The translations under genes were made by a program, and so were the position numbers. From DASQFQ01 sp963722815 (GTDB lineage Bacteria; Actinomycetota; Thermoleophilia; Solirubrobacterales; Solirubrobacteraceae): a DNA stretch of 64,000 nucleotides. This document shows positions 53,259 to 60,314 of the stretch, piece by piece. Location: NCBI GenBank assembly GCA_963722815.1, contig CAVROM010000004.1, forward strand, positions 248,001-312,000. Reading direction: 5' to 3'. Within the stretch, counting starts at the first letter, position 1, and every line of letters begins with the position of its first letter. A model generated the notes under the pieces. The model did not search any database. It saw only the letters and a program-made list of their open reading frames with translations, and was not told the origin of the DNA.

Positions 53259-54013
53259 CCGGCCTGCAGGATGTGCAGGCCGAGCTCGGCGAACGGCCGC
53301 AGCACGGCGGCCGGCGCGTCCCGCTCGGTCGCGAGATGCGTGAGCGCGGTGGCCGGCGCGACCGTGAACGCGGCTGCGGTGCCGAGCTTCTCGCGTGAGA
53401 CGAGCCCGACGACGCGGTCGGCGCAGCCGACCAGCACGCGCCGCACCTCGGCCTCCTCGTAGTAGGCGGTGCTGATCCCGCGCTCGGCGTGCAGCGCCCA
53501 GACGCCGAGGAAGCAGAGGTCGGCGCTGATGCCGCTGAACGCCTGGATCGTGGCCGCGCCGACCGCGACCATCGCGCGCCGGTCGAGCGTGCCGCCGACC
53601 GTGACCACCTCGAGCCCCGGCCGCCGGCCCAGCGCGGCGGCGACCGGCGGGCTGTGGGTCACGAAGGTGCCCGTGTGGCCCGGCGGGATGGCGTCGACGA
53701 GGTGCAGCGCGGTGCTGCCGCCGTCGAGGATCACCACCTGGCCCGGCTCGAGCAGCGTCGCGGCGGCGCGCGCGGTGGCGATCTTGCCGTCCACGGACTG
53801 GACCTGGCGGCCCTCGTAGGTGCTCGCCACCGGCGAGCGCGCGAGCGCGCCGCCGTGCACGCGCTGGAGGCTGCTCGCGTCCGCCAGCTCGTCGAGGTCG
53901 CGCCGGACCGTGTGCCCGGAGACGCCGAGGCGCTCCGGCAGGTCGGCGGCGACGAGCCGGCCCTCGGTCTCGAGCAGCTCGAGGATCCGCCGGTGGCGCT
54001 CCTCCTTGAGCAT
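53255..54013 (-). CDS. DeoR/GlpR-family transcriptional regulator
   Basis: A 252-residue repressor. The HTH is ERHRRILELLETEGRLVAADLPERLGVSGHTVRRDLDELADASSLQRVHGGAL. The C-terminal sugar-phosphate isomerase-like domain has VILDGGSTALHLVDAI, THSPPVAAAL, VVTVGGTLDRRAMVAVG and DLCFLGVWALHAERGIST. It senses a phosphorylated sugar. Its stop codon is within infC's last codons on the other strand, and its start overlaps the preceding gene's stop by one base, so it follows the deoxyribosyltransferase-like gene in one message. The frame is intact. Confidence 0.87.
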   Translation of the reverse strand: MLKEERHRRILELLETEGRLVAADLPERLGVSGHTVRRDLDELADASSLQRVHGGALARSPVASTYEGRQVQSVDGKIATARAAATLLEPGQVVILDGGSTALHLVDAIPPGHTGTFVTHSPPVAAALGRRPGLEVVTVGGTLDRRAMVAVGAATIQAFSGISADLCFLGVWALHAERGISTAYYEEAEVRRVLVGCADRVVGLVSREKLGTAAAFTVAPATALTHLATERDAPAAVLRPFAELGLHILQAG

Positions 54014-54384
54014 CAGGGCAGCTGATCGACCGCGTCGACGACGAGCTTGCCCTGGTCGCGCGCGATCGCGACCATCTCGTCCGCGCCCGTCGAAGCGCCG
54101 CCGATCCGCAGCACCGCGTCGCAGCGCGCCAGCAGCCGGCGGGCGATGGGGTGGAAGATCTCGTCGAACACGGGGTCGCCGATCCGCTCGCTGCCCGCGA
54201 CGTCGATCAGCGGCAGCGCCAGCGCCTCGCCGGTGACCGGCAGATGCCCGGCGCGGAGGACGTCGAGCGCCGTGGTGTTCATGGCGGTGACGTTGGCCGC
54301 CAGCTTGGCCGGGTCGTCGCCGGTGCCGCCGCGGTAGGGGCCCGCGACGAGGACCAGCAGCTCCTGCTGCTCTTTTGTGCTCAT
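54013..54384 (-). CDS. Nucleoside 2-deoxyribosyltransferase-like protein
   Basis: A 123-residue protein with the Rossmann-like NDT/DUF4406 pattern: LLVLVAGPYRGGTGDDPAKLAANVTAMN, AGHLPVTGEALALPL, PIARRLLARCDAVLRIGGASTGADEMVAIARDQGK. The family binds or transfers nucleosides; some members are ligand sensors only. The likely catalytic Glu is in STGADEMVAIA. Paired with a DeoR-type regulator, it may act in nucleotide or deoxyribose handling. A perfect 12-base inverted repeat covers its start codon. The frame is intact. Confidence 0.72.
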   Translation of the reverse strand: MSTKEQQELLVLVAGPYRGGTGDDPAKLAANVTAMNTTALDVLRAGHLPVTGEALALPLIDVAGSERIGDPVFDEIFHPIARRLLARCDAVLRIGGASTGADEMVAIARDQGKLVVDAVDQLP

Positions 54385-54409
54385 ATCTGCGCAGTATTGC
54401 GCAGATATG
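54382..54409 (-). promoter_or_regulatory. Perfect 12-base inverted repeat, probable operator
   Basis: CATATCTGCGCA (54382-54393) and TGCGCAGATATG (54398-54409) are exact inverted complements separated by GTAT. The site spans the start codon of the deoxyribosyltransferase-like gene at 54384 and lies 10 bases from the efeU stop. A DeoR-type autorepressor site is the likeliest reading; a terminator is unlikely because no T-run follows. Confidence 0.65.
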
Positions 54410-54418
54410 GCCGGAAGG

Positions 54419-56809
54419 CTAGTGCGCGACCGGCTCTCGACGCGGCTCGACCGGCTCCGGCTGCGGCGCCGGGACGCCCTTGCGCGCGGCACGCCGCTGC
54501 GGGCGCTTGACCTTGACCTCGGTGGCGACGACGTAGGAGCCGATCACGAACGCGATCGCCGCGACCTGTGCCAGCAGCGTCTCGACGCTCGGGAAGATGC
54601 CCATCCACAGCCCGAGCGACGGCGGGATGTCCCAGTCGAGCGGCGTGATCGGCAGCCAGCCCGTGCCCTGCATCGTGCGCGCGGTCTGACCGACCATGAC
54701 GACGAGCACGAGGGCGATCAGCACGCCGGTGACGATCAGCATCTTCTTGTAGGGCAGCTTGCGCTGGAGCGCGAAGGTCAGCACCGCCACGCCGAGCGTG
54801 AGCGCGAGCCCGAGCGCGGCGCCCTCGATCACGGCGGTCGCGCCCGCCGACAGCTCCAGCGACTGGAGGAAGAGCACGGTCTCGAAGCCCTCGCGGTAGA
54901 CGCTGGTGAGCCCGAGCACCAGCAGGCCGAGCGCCTGCGCGGACCAGAAGCCGGCCTGCTCCTTGGCCAGCAGCTTGCGCCGCTGGCGGTGGAAGCGCCC
55001 GATCCACTCGCTCCAGTAGACGCGGTGGAAGAACCAGTTGGTGATCAGCAGCAGGACCCCGATGGCGATCAGCCCCACCACCGCCTCGAGCTTCTCGCCG
55101 TACTGCGAGAGCGACTGCAGCAGCGTCTGCGCGAGCACCCAGGTGAAGATGCTCGCGAGCAGCCCGAACACGGCGCCGACCATCACCGGCCGGCGCAGGC
55201 GGCGGCGGATGCCGACGAACGAGGCGGTGATCGCGGCGAGGATCAGCACGGCTTCGAGGCCCTCGCGGAAGACGATGATCGCCGCGTTGGTGACCACGGT
55301 CGTGCGGCTCGCGCTGTCGCCGAGCGTGCCGCGCGCGTTCTCGAGCTCCTGGTCGAGCGCGAGCCGGGTGGCGCGCAGATCACGGCGGGACGCGCCCTTG
55401 GAGATCAGCTCGGCGAGGCCGTCGTGGCCCTTGGCGCCGAACCAGATCAGCCCCTCGACGTCGGTCGCGAGGCCCGGGTCGATCGACTTCAGACGCCGCT
55501 CGGGGCCGAACTCGAAGAACGCGTACGCCTCGAGCCGCGCCTGCTCGGCCTGGCGCCGCTGGCCGGCGCCGACCGCGGCCTCCATCCGGTCGAGCGTCAG
55601 CGCGATCAGGTCGTAGTCGGAGTCGTCGGTGGGCTTCTGCCACTTGGCCGGCATGACGTCGCCGAGCTGGTTCTCGATCTTCTTGCCGAGCTTCTCGACC
55701 TCGTCGTGGGACGCGACGCCGGTCTTCTTGGCGGCGGCGTCGGTGGCCACGTCGGAGAGGCGGTCGATCCCCACGCCGATCGCGGCCGTGCGCGCCGGGT
55801 CGCGCTTGGCGAGCTGGTCGCGGAGGTCGTCGAAGGCGGCGTCGGCGGCGGTCCCGAACGCGATCGCCTCCTGGATCTCGAAGTCCTTCGTGACGCGGTC
55901 GTCCTTGACGCCGCGGCCGTACTCGACCGGCACGAGCGCGACGAAGCGCAGGAGCTGCTGGGCGCGGCGGGCGGACTCTGCGGCGGTGAAGGGCGCGGCG
56001 GTGAAGCCGTCGAGCGCCTGGTCGATCTCGGCGCGAGCGGCGGTGGCGGCCTGGCGGTCGCCGCTCTCGGCGGCGGCGCGGAGCTGCGCGAACGCGCGGG
56101 TGGTGGCCTGCTCGGCGGCCGCGCCGCGGTCCTGCCGGTAGCGCGGGGCGAGGATCTCCCAGTAGCCGGCGGCCTGGGTCGCGGCCTCGGCCTCGCCGGT
56201 GCCGAAGCCCTTCTCGCGCGCGGTGTCCGCGTCCTTGAGCAGCTCGCGCTGGCGTGCCTGGTAGGCGTCGAGCAGGTCCTTGGCGATCGCCAGCCGGGCC
56301 GCGGCGGGCGCCAGCTTGCCGCGCGCTAGGCGGGCGACCGCGTCGGTGGCGTCGGCGCCCGGTCGCGTGAAGCGCGTGGCGGTGCGGAAGTCGCGCAGCA
56401 GCAGCCACGAGCGCGTGGCGGCGGCGTCGCCGCGGCCGGCGGCGGCGAGCGTCACGGCGTAGGCGCCGGCGAACTCCGCGGCGCGGACCTCGCCGCGGGC
56501 GGCGGCCAGCGCGCGGCCGTCGCCGCGGCGGGCGGCCCGCTCGGCGACGCCGAGGGCGCGGCGGAGCGCGCGGTCGGCGTCAGGCGCCTCGACGCGCAGC
56601 GAGGCGCGGAGCACGCCGCCGTAGGCCGTACGAGCCCGGCGCACGGCGCGCACGGCGCCCGCGTCCGTCCCGATGATCAGCTCCTCCTGGGCGGAGAACA
56701 GCGCTCGCTGGACCCTCTCCGCGCCGCCCCACGGGGTGGAGGCGGCGTGCGCCGGCGCGGCGGCGATCAGCCCCGCGACGACGCCGGCGATGGCCCAGCA
56801 GACGCGCAC
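54419..56809 (-). CDS. efeU: FTR1-family iron permease with large N-terminal outer domain (EfeU type)
   Basis: A 796-residue protein. A signal peptide (IAGVVAGLIAAAPAHA) and about 490 residues of alpha-helical outer domain precede seven spans. Two REGxE iron motifs are present: FREGLEAVLILAAI near residue 515 and YREGFETVLFLQSL near 665. Imports ferric or ferrous iron with an EfeO-type lipoprotein. EfeB peroxidase is absent. The start GTG 56809 shares one base with the lipoprotein stop, so the pair is coupled. The frame is intact over 2.4 kb. Confidence 0.9.
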   Translation of the reverse strand: MRVCWAIAGVVAGLIAAAPAHAASTPWGGAERVQRALFSAQEELIIGTDAGAVRAVRRARTAYGGVLRASLRVEAPDADRALRRALGVAERAARRGDGRALAAARGEVRAAEFAGAYAVTLAAAGRGDAAATRSWLLLRDFRTATRFTRPGADATDAVARLARGKLAPAAARLAIAKDLLDAYQARQRELLKDADTAREKGFGTGEAEAATQAAGYWEILAPRYRQDRGAAAEQATTRAFAQLRAAAESGDRQAATAARAEIDQALDGFTAAPFTAAESARRAQQLLRFVALVPVEYGRGVKDDRVTKDFEIQEAIAFGTAADAAFDDLRDQLAKRDPARTAAIGVGIDRLSDVATDAAAKKTGVASHDEVEKLGKKIENQLGDVMPAKWQKPTDDSDYDLIALTLDRMEAAVGAGQRRQAEQARLEAYAFFEFGPERRLKSIDPGLATDVEGLIWFGAKGHDGLAELISKGASRRDLRATRLALDQELENARGTLGDSASRTTVVTNAAIIVFREGLEAVLILAAITASFVGIRRRLRRPVMVGAVFGLLASIFTWVLAQTLLQSLSQYGEKLEAVVGLIAIGVLLLITNWFFHRVYWSEWIGRFHRQRRKLLAKEQAGFWSAQALGLLVLGLTSVYREGFETVLFLQSLELSAGATAVIEGAALGLALTLGVAVLTFALQRKLPYKKMLIVTGVLIALVLVVMVGQTARTMQGTGWLPITPLDWDIPPSLGLWMGIFPSVETLLAQVAAIAFVIGSYVVATEVKVKRPQRRAARKGVPAPQPEPVEPRREPVAH

Positions 56810-57879
56810 TACGTTTCGAGCTCGATGTTCAGCTGCTTGGCGGCCTGCGTGATCTGGCCCGCGATCGCCTCGGCCTGGTCCTGCGCCCGGCGGCCGAGCG
56901 TGTCGGCGTCCTCGGCGGTGAACCTCTTGCCGCCCGCCTCCTGGTCGCGCAGGCGCGCCGCGAAGGCCTCGAGCTCGTTGAGCGACTGCCCGGTCTGGGC
57001 GGCCTGCTCCTGGTTGGCCTCCTCGATCTTCGGCTGCACGTTGGCGTAGATCAGCTTGAGCCCGCCGAGGATGTCGGCGATGTCCTGCAGGCGGGAGGCG
57101 CCCACGAACGACTTCTCGGTCGCCTTGTCACCGGCCACGAAGCGCGAGTTCTTCCACGCCTCGAAGTACTCCGACATCGTCGGCGTCATCACCACGAGCG
57201 CGGTCAGCGCGTCCTGCTCGGTCGGCTTCCACTGCTTGGCGGACGCGTCGAGCTCCTTCGCCTGCTTGTCGAACTCGGACATGGCGGCGAGGTAGAACCG
57301 CGGCTCGGGCAGCGCCTCGCCGAAGGCGACCTTGCCGTCGCCGTCGACGTCGCCCTTGGTCGACCACTTCGACTCCGTGCCGTAGAGCGCGCTCTCGACC
57401 AGGAAGAACAGGTTGCCGGGCTGCTTGAAGGTCTTGCCGTCCTCGGTCTTGATCGAGAACGGGACCGCGCTCTCGGGATCCGAGGCGTCGCCGCCCGCGT
57501 CGATGATCACGTCGTAGTCGGCCAGCGTCGGTACGCCGGCGACCACGCCCTCCATCTCCTCGTAGGCGGGGTTGGCGTCGACGTAGGTCTTCTTGGCGTC
57601 GCCGAGGAGCTTGGCGACCTCGGGCTGGTGGTCGGCCAGCAGCTTCTTCGTGTCGAAGCCGCTCTGCTCGGCGAGGTCGTGGTACTGCTGCGCGTTCTCC
57701 TTCATCGTCGCCACGTCGCGCGAGAGCCGCTGCGTGTGGTCGAGGAGGTAGGTCTTGATCGCGCTCAGATCGGTCGACGCCTCGGGCGTCGGCGTCGTCT
57801 TCTTGGCGGAATCGTCGCCGCCGCAGGCAGCGAAGGTGAGGGCGGCGGCGAGGCCGAGAAGGGCGAATGATCGGCGCAC
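56809..57879 (-). CDS. EfeO/EfeM-like iron-binding lipoprotein
   Basis: A 356-residue lipoprotein: signal peptide FALLGLAAALTFAACGG with lipobox Cys at about residue 19, then a mostly helical imelysin/EfeM-like domain (TQRLSRDVATMKENAQQYHDLAEQSGF). Around residue 175 it contains DVDGDGKVAFGE, which fits a calcium-binding EF-hand loop and is unusual for this family. It probably delivers iron to the FTR1 permease. GTG 57879 starts it, inside an IdeR-like box. The frame is intact. Confidence 0.82.
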   Translation of the reverse strand: MRRSFALLGLAAALTFAACGGDDSAKKTTPTPEASTDLSAIKTYLLDHTQRLSRDVATMKENAQQYHDLAEQSGFDTKKLLADHQPEVAKLLGDAKKTYVDANPAYEEMEGVVAGVPTLADYDVIIDAGGDASDPESAVPFSIKTEDGKTFKQPGNLFFLVESALYGTESKWSTKGDVDGDGKVAFGEALPEPRFYLAAMSEFDKQAKELDASAKQWKPTEQDALTALVVMTPTMSEYFEAWKNSRFVAGDKATEKSFVGASRLQDIADILGGLKLIYANVQPKIEEANQEQAAQTGQSLNELEAFAARLRDQEAGGKRFTAEDADTLGRRAQDQAEAIAGQITQAAKQLNIELET

Positions 57880-57895
57880 GGTTAGGGCAACCTAA
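57877..57895 (-). promoter_or_regulatory. IdeR/DtxR-like iron box at the start of the iron-uptake pair
   Basis: CACGGTTAGGGCAACCTAA matches the DtxR/IdeR consensus (TTAGGTTAGGCTAACCTAA) at 14 of 19 positions, with a GTTAGG/CCTAAC dyad. It overlaps the GTG start codon, so the transcript would be leaderless; TAGGTT at 57894-57889 could be the -10. Iron-dependent repression is inferred from this match and the gene function. Confidence 0.6.
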
Positions 57896-57940
57896 CAAAC
57901 ACCGACCCCGCCCGTCGGGATTGCCTCGGGAGCGGCCATC

Positions 57941-57946
57941 TATACT
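57941..57946 (+). promoter_or_regulatory. TATACT -10 element upstream of rpmI
   Basis: TATACT at 57941-57946 places the transcript start near 57953, only about 5 bases before the rpmI ATG at 57958, with no Shine-Dalgarno sequence. No convincing -35 box was found. It would give rpmI-rplT its own promoter, which is needed because the iron-uptake block separates them from infC. Confidence 0.55.
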
Positions 57947-57957
57947 GCGCCGTCGCC

Positions 57958-58161
57958 ATGCCGAAGATGAAGTCCCACTCCGGAGCGAAGAAGCGCTTCA
58001 AGAAGACCGCCACGGGCAAGCTCCGGGCGCGTCACGCGAACTCGAGCCACATCCTCGAGAAGAAGTCGCCGAAGCGTAAGCGCGGGTTCCGCAAGGACCG
58101 CGTGATCTCGAAGGCGGATGCGAAGACCGTCACGAAGCTCCTCGGAGGCAACGGCCGATGA
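57958..58161 (+). CDS. rpmI: 50S ribosomal protein L35
   Basis: A 67-residue, very basic ribosomal protein. MPKMKSHSGAKKRFKKTATGKLRARHANSSHILEKKSPKRKR is the universal L35 pattern. It sits in the 50S subunit. The stop overlaps the rplT start by 4 bases (ATGA, 58158-58161), so L35 and L20 are translationally coupled as usual. The transcript is probably nearly leaderless. The frame is intact. Confidence 0.97.
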   Translation: MPKMKSHSGAKKRFKKTATGKLRARHANSSHILEKKSPKRKRGFRKDRVISKADAKTVTKLLGGNGR

Positions 58162-58517
58162 CCCGCGTCAAGCGCTCCGTCCACGCGCGCAAGAAGCGCC
58201 GCGCCACGCTCGACCGCACCAAGGGCTTCCGCGGGGAGGCGCATTCCTCCTACAAGCGCGCGAAGGAAGCGCTGATGAAGGCGGAGTCCTACGCCTACCG
58301 CGACCGGCGCAACCGCAAGCGTGACTTCCGCCGCCTCTGGATCGCCCGCATCAACGCCGCGGCGCGCCAGGAGGGCATGACGTATTCCACCTTCATGCAC
58401 GGCCTCAAGCTGGCCGGCATCGAGGTCGACCGCAAGATGCTCGCCGACATCGCCGTGCGCGATGCCGAGACCTTCCGACGCTTTGCCGAGAGCGCCCGCG
58501 AGGCGTCGTCGGCCTGA
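58158..58517 (+). CDS. rplT: 50S ribosomal protein L20
   Basis: A 119-residue ribosomal protein with MTRVKRSVHARKKRRATLDRTKGFRG, YAYRDRRNRKRDFRRLWIARINAAARQEGMTYSTFMHGL and LADIAVRDAETFRRF, normal in length. It binds 23S rRNA early in 50S assembly and in many bacteria represses its own operon. A strong terminator follows 23 bases after the stop. The frame is intact. Confidence 0.97.
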   Translation: MTRVKRSVHARKKRRATLDRTKGFRGEAHSSYKRAKEALMKAESYAYRDRRNRKRDFRRLWIARINAAARQEGMTYSTFMHGLKLAGIEVDRKMLADIAVRDAETFRRFAESAREASSA

Positions 58518-58539
58518 CCGCCGAAGACACCAGAGCCCC

Positions 58540-58574
58540 GGGCGCCCCTCCAGTCGGAGCGGCGCCCTTTTTTT
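58540..58574 (+). terminator. Intrinsic terminator between rplT and the trmH-pheST genes
   Basis: GGGCGCC (58540-58546) pairs with GGCGCCC (58561-58567), the inner CTCC pairs with GGAG around AGTC, and seven T residues follow (58568-58574). The T-tract ends four bases before the TTG start of the methyltransferase gene at 58579. Attenuation of pheST is one possible purpose. Confidence 0.85.
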
Positions 58575-58578
58575 CGCC

Positions 58579-59268
58579 TTGATCACCAGCCCCCACAACG
58601 ACAATCTCACCCAGGTCCGCAAGCTCGCGGGCCGCAAGTGGCGCGACAAGCTGGGCGAGTTCGTCGCCGAGGGTGAGGACCTGATCGCGGCCGCCGAGGC
58701 CGCCGGCTGGCCCGCCTCGATGCGGCTCGTGGCCGCGGGGTCGGGCCTGGACGGCGAGGAGGTGGCGCCGCCGCTGCTGGCCACGATCTCGCAGATGGGC
58801 TCGAGCACGCGGGCGCTGGCCGTCTACCCGATGCGCTGGGCGCCGGAGCCCGTGGGGCCGCTGTGCGTGGCGCTGTGGGGCGTGGGCGATCCGGGCAACG
58901 TCGGGACCGTCCTGCGCTCGGCGCTGGCGTTCGGCGCCGGCAGCGTCGCACTCGGCCCGGGCAGCGCCGATCCGTACGGGCACAAGGCCGTGCGGGCCTC
59001 GATGGGCGCGATCTTCTCGGTGCCGGTCGTGCGCGTGCGCGGGGTGGCCGAGCTGCCGGGGCGGCGGGTGGCGCTGGCCGCGGGCGAGGGCCGGCCGCTG
59101 GCCGAGCTTCAGGAGCGCGACGTGACGCTGGTGGTCGGCGCGGAGCGCGAAGGGTTGCCCGACGCCGTGCTCGCCGAGTGCGACGAGGTGTGCCATATCC
59201 CGATCGCGTCGGAGTCGCTGAACGCGGCCATGGCCGCGACGGTGGCAATGTACGAGGTGAGCAGATGA
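58579..59268 (+). CDS. SpoU/TrmH-family RNA 2'-O-methyltransferase
   Basis: About 229 residues. The substrate-binding N-domain reads LITSPHNDNLTQVRKLAGRKWRDKLGEFVAEGEDLI. The SPOUT knot motifs are ALWGVGDPGNVGTVLRSALAFGA, SMGAIFSVPVVRV, LVVGAEREGLPD and the SAM-binding end IPIASESLNAAMAATVAMYE. It methylates rRNA or tRNA ribose. TTG 58579 is the only start that keeps the N-domain, directly behind the terminator. The stop overlaps the pheS start as ATGA (59265-59268). The frame is intact. Confidence 0.85.
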   Translation: MITSPHNDNLTQVRKLAGRKWRDKLGEFVAEGEDLIAAAEAAGWPASMRLVAAGSGLDGEEVAPPLLATISQMGSSTRALAVYPMRWAPEPVGPLCVALWGVGDPGNVGTVLRSALAFGAGSVALGPGSADPYGHKAVRASMGAIFSVPVVRVRGVAELPGRRVALAAGEGRPLAELQERDVTLVVGAEREGLPDAVLAECDEVCHIPIASESLNAAMAATVAMYEVSR

Positions 59269-60314
59269 TCGACCGCATCCAGCAGATCCAGGACGCGGCC
59301 GCGGATGCGGTCGCGCGCGCGGGCTCCTCCGACGAGCTCGAGCGCCTGCGCATCGAGTACCTCGGGCGCAAGGCCGAGCTGCCGCAGCTGCTGCGCGGGG
59401 TGGCCGAGCTGCCGCCGGAGGAGCGCGGCAAGGTCGGCAAGGCGGCCAACCAGGCGCGCGGCGCGATCGAGGCGCTGATCGGCCGCCGCCGCGAGGAGGT
59501 CGACCGCGAGGAGCTCGACGCGCGGCTGGCCGCCGACGTCGTCGACGTGACCCTGCCCGGCTCGCCGGCCCAGCCGGTCGGGCGCCTGCACCTGCTGACC
59601 CACACGCGCCGCGAGCTCGAGGACATCTTCGTCGGCCTCGGCTTCCGCGTCGTCGAGGGGCCGGAGGTCGACACCGTCGCCTACAACTTCGACGGCCTCA
59701 ACCACGACATCACGCACCCGGCGCGGCAGTGGTCGGACACGTTCTACGTCGACGACGACATCGTGCTGCGCACCCATACCTCGCCGATGCAGGTGCGCTC
59801 GATGATGGCCCAGCCGCCGCCGCTCTACATCGTGATCCCGGGCGCCTGCTACCGGCGCGACAACGACGCCACGCACACCCCGCAGTTCCACCAGGTCGAG
59901 GGGCTGGCGGTCGACGAGGACATCACGCTGGCCGACCTCAAGGGCACGCTGCTGGCGTTCGCGCGCGGGATCTTCGGCGACGAGCGCGAGGTGCGCTTCC
60001 GCCCGCACTTCTTCCCCTTCACCGAGCCGAGCGTCGAGCTCGACGTCGACTGCTTCAACTGCAACGGCGGCTTCCTGCGCGACGGCTCGCGCTGCCCGCT
60101 CTGCAAGGGCGAGGGCTGGATCGAGCTGCTCGGCGCCGGCGAGGTCGACCCGAACGTGTTCGAGTACGTGCGCGAGTACGGCTACGACCCGGAGCGCCAC
60201 CAGGGCTTCGCCTGGGGCATGGGGATCGAGCGGATCGCGGCGCTGAAGTACGGGGTGCCGGACATCCGACTGCTGTACGACAACGACCTGCGCTTCCTGG
60301 AGCAATTCGGCTGA
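59265..60314 (+). CDS. pheS: Phenylalanyl-tRNA synthetase alpha subunit
   Basis: A 349-residue class II synthetase subunit. N-terminal coiled coil (MIDRIQQIQDAAADAVARAG ... LERLRIEYLGRKAELPQLL), then the core FRVVEGPEVDTVAYNFDGLNHDITHPAR, motif 2 THTSPMQVRSM and ACYRRDNDATHTPQFHQVEG, motif 3 GFAWGMGIERIAALKYGVPD. A CFNC/CPLC zinc-like Cys4 insert lies near residues 263-280. Charges tRNA-Phe with PheT. It overlaps pheT by one base (TGATG). The frame is intact. Confidence 0.96.
   Translation: MIDRIQQIQDAAADAVARAGSSDELERLRIEYLGRKAELPQLLRGVAELPPEERGKVGKAANQARGAIEALIGRRREEVDREELDARLAADVVDVTLPGSPAQPVGRLHLLTHTRRELEDIFVGLGFRVVEGPEVDTVAYNFDGLNHDITHPARQWSDTFYVDDDIVLRTHTSPMQVRSMMAQPPPLYIVIPGACYRRDNDATHTPQFHQVEGLAVDEDITLADLKGTLLAFARGIFGDEREVRFRPHFFPFTEPSVELDVDCFNCNGGFLRDGSRCPLCKGEGWIELLGAGEVDPNVFEYVREYGYDPERHQGFAWGMGIERIAALKYGVPDIRLLYDNDLRFLEQFG

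Noticed and set aside
54382..54409. Terminator for efeU
   Set aside because: The dyad is upstream of the following gene's start rather than followed by a T-run, lies over a start codon, and has operator-like perfect symmetry.
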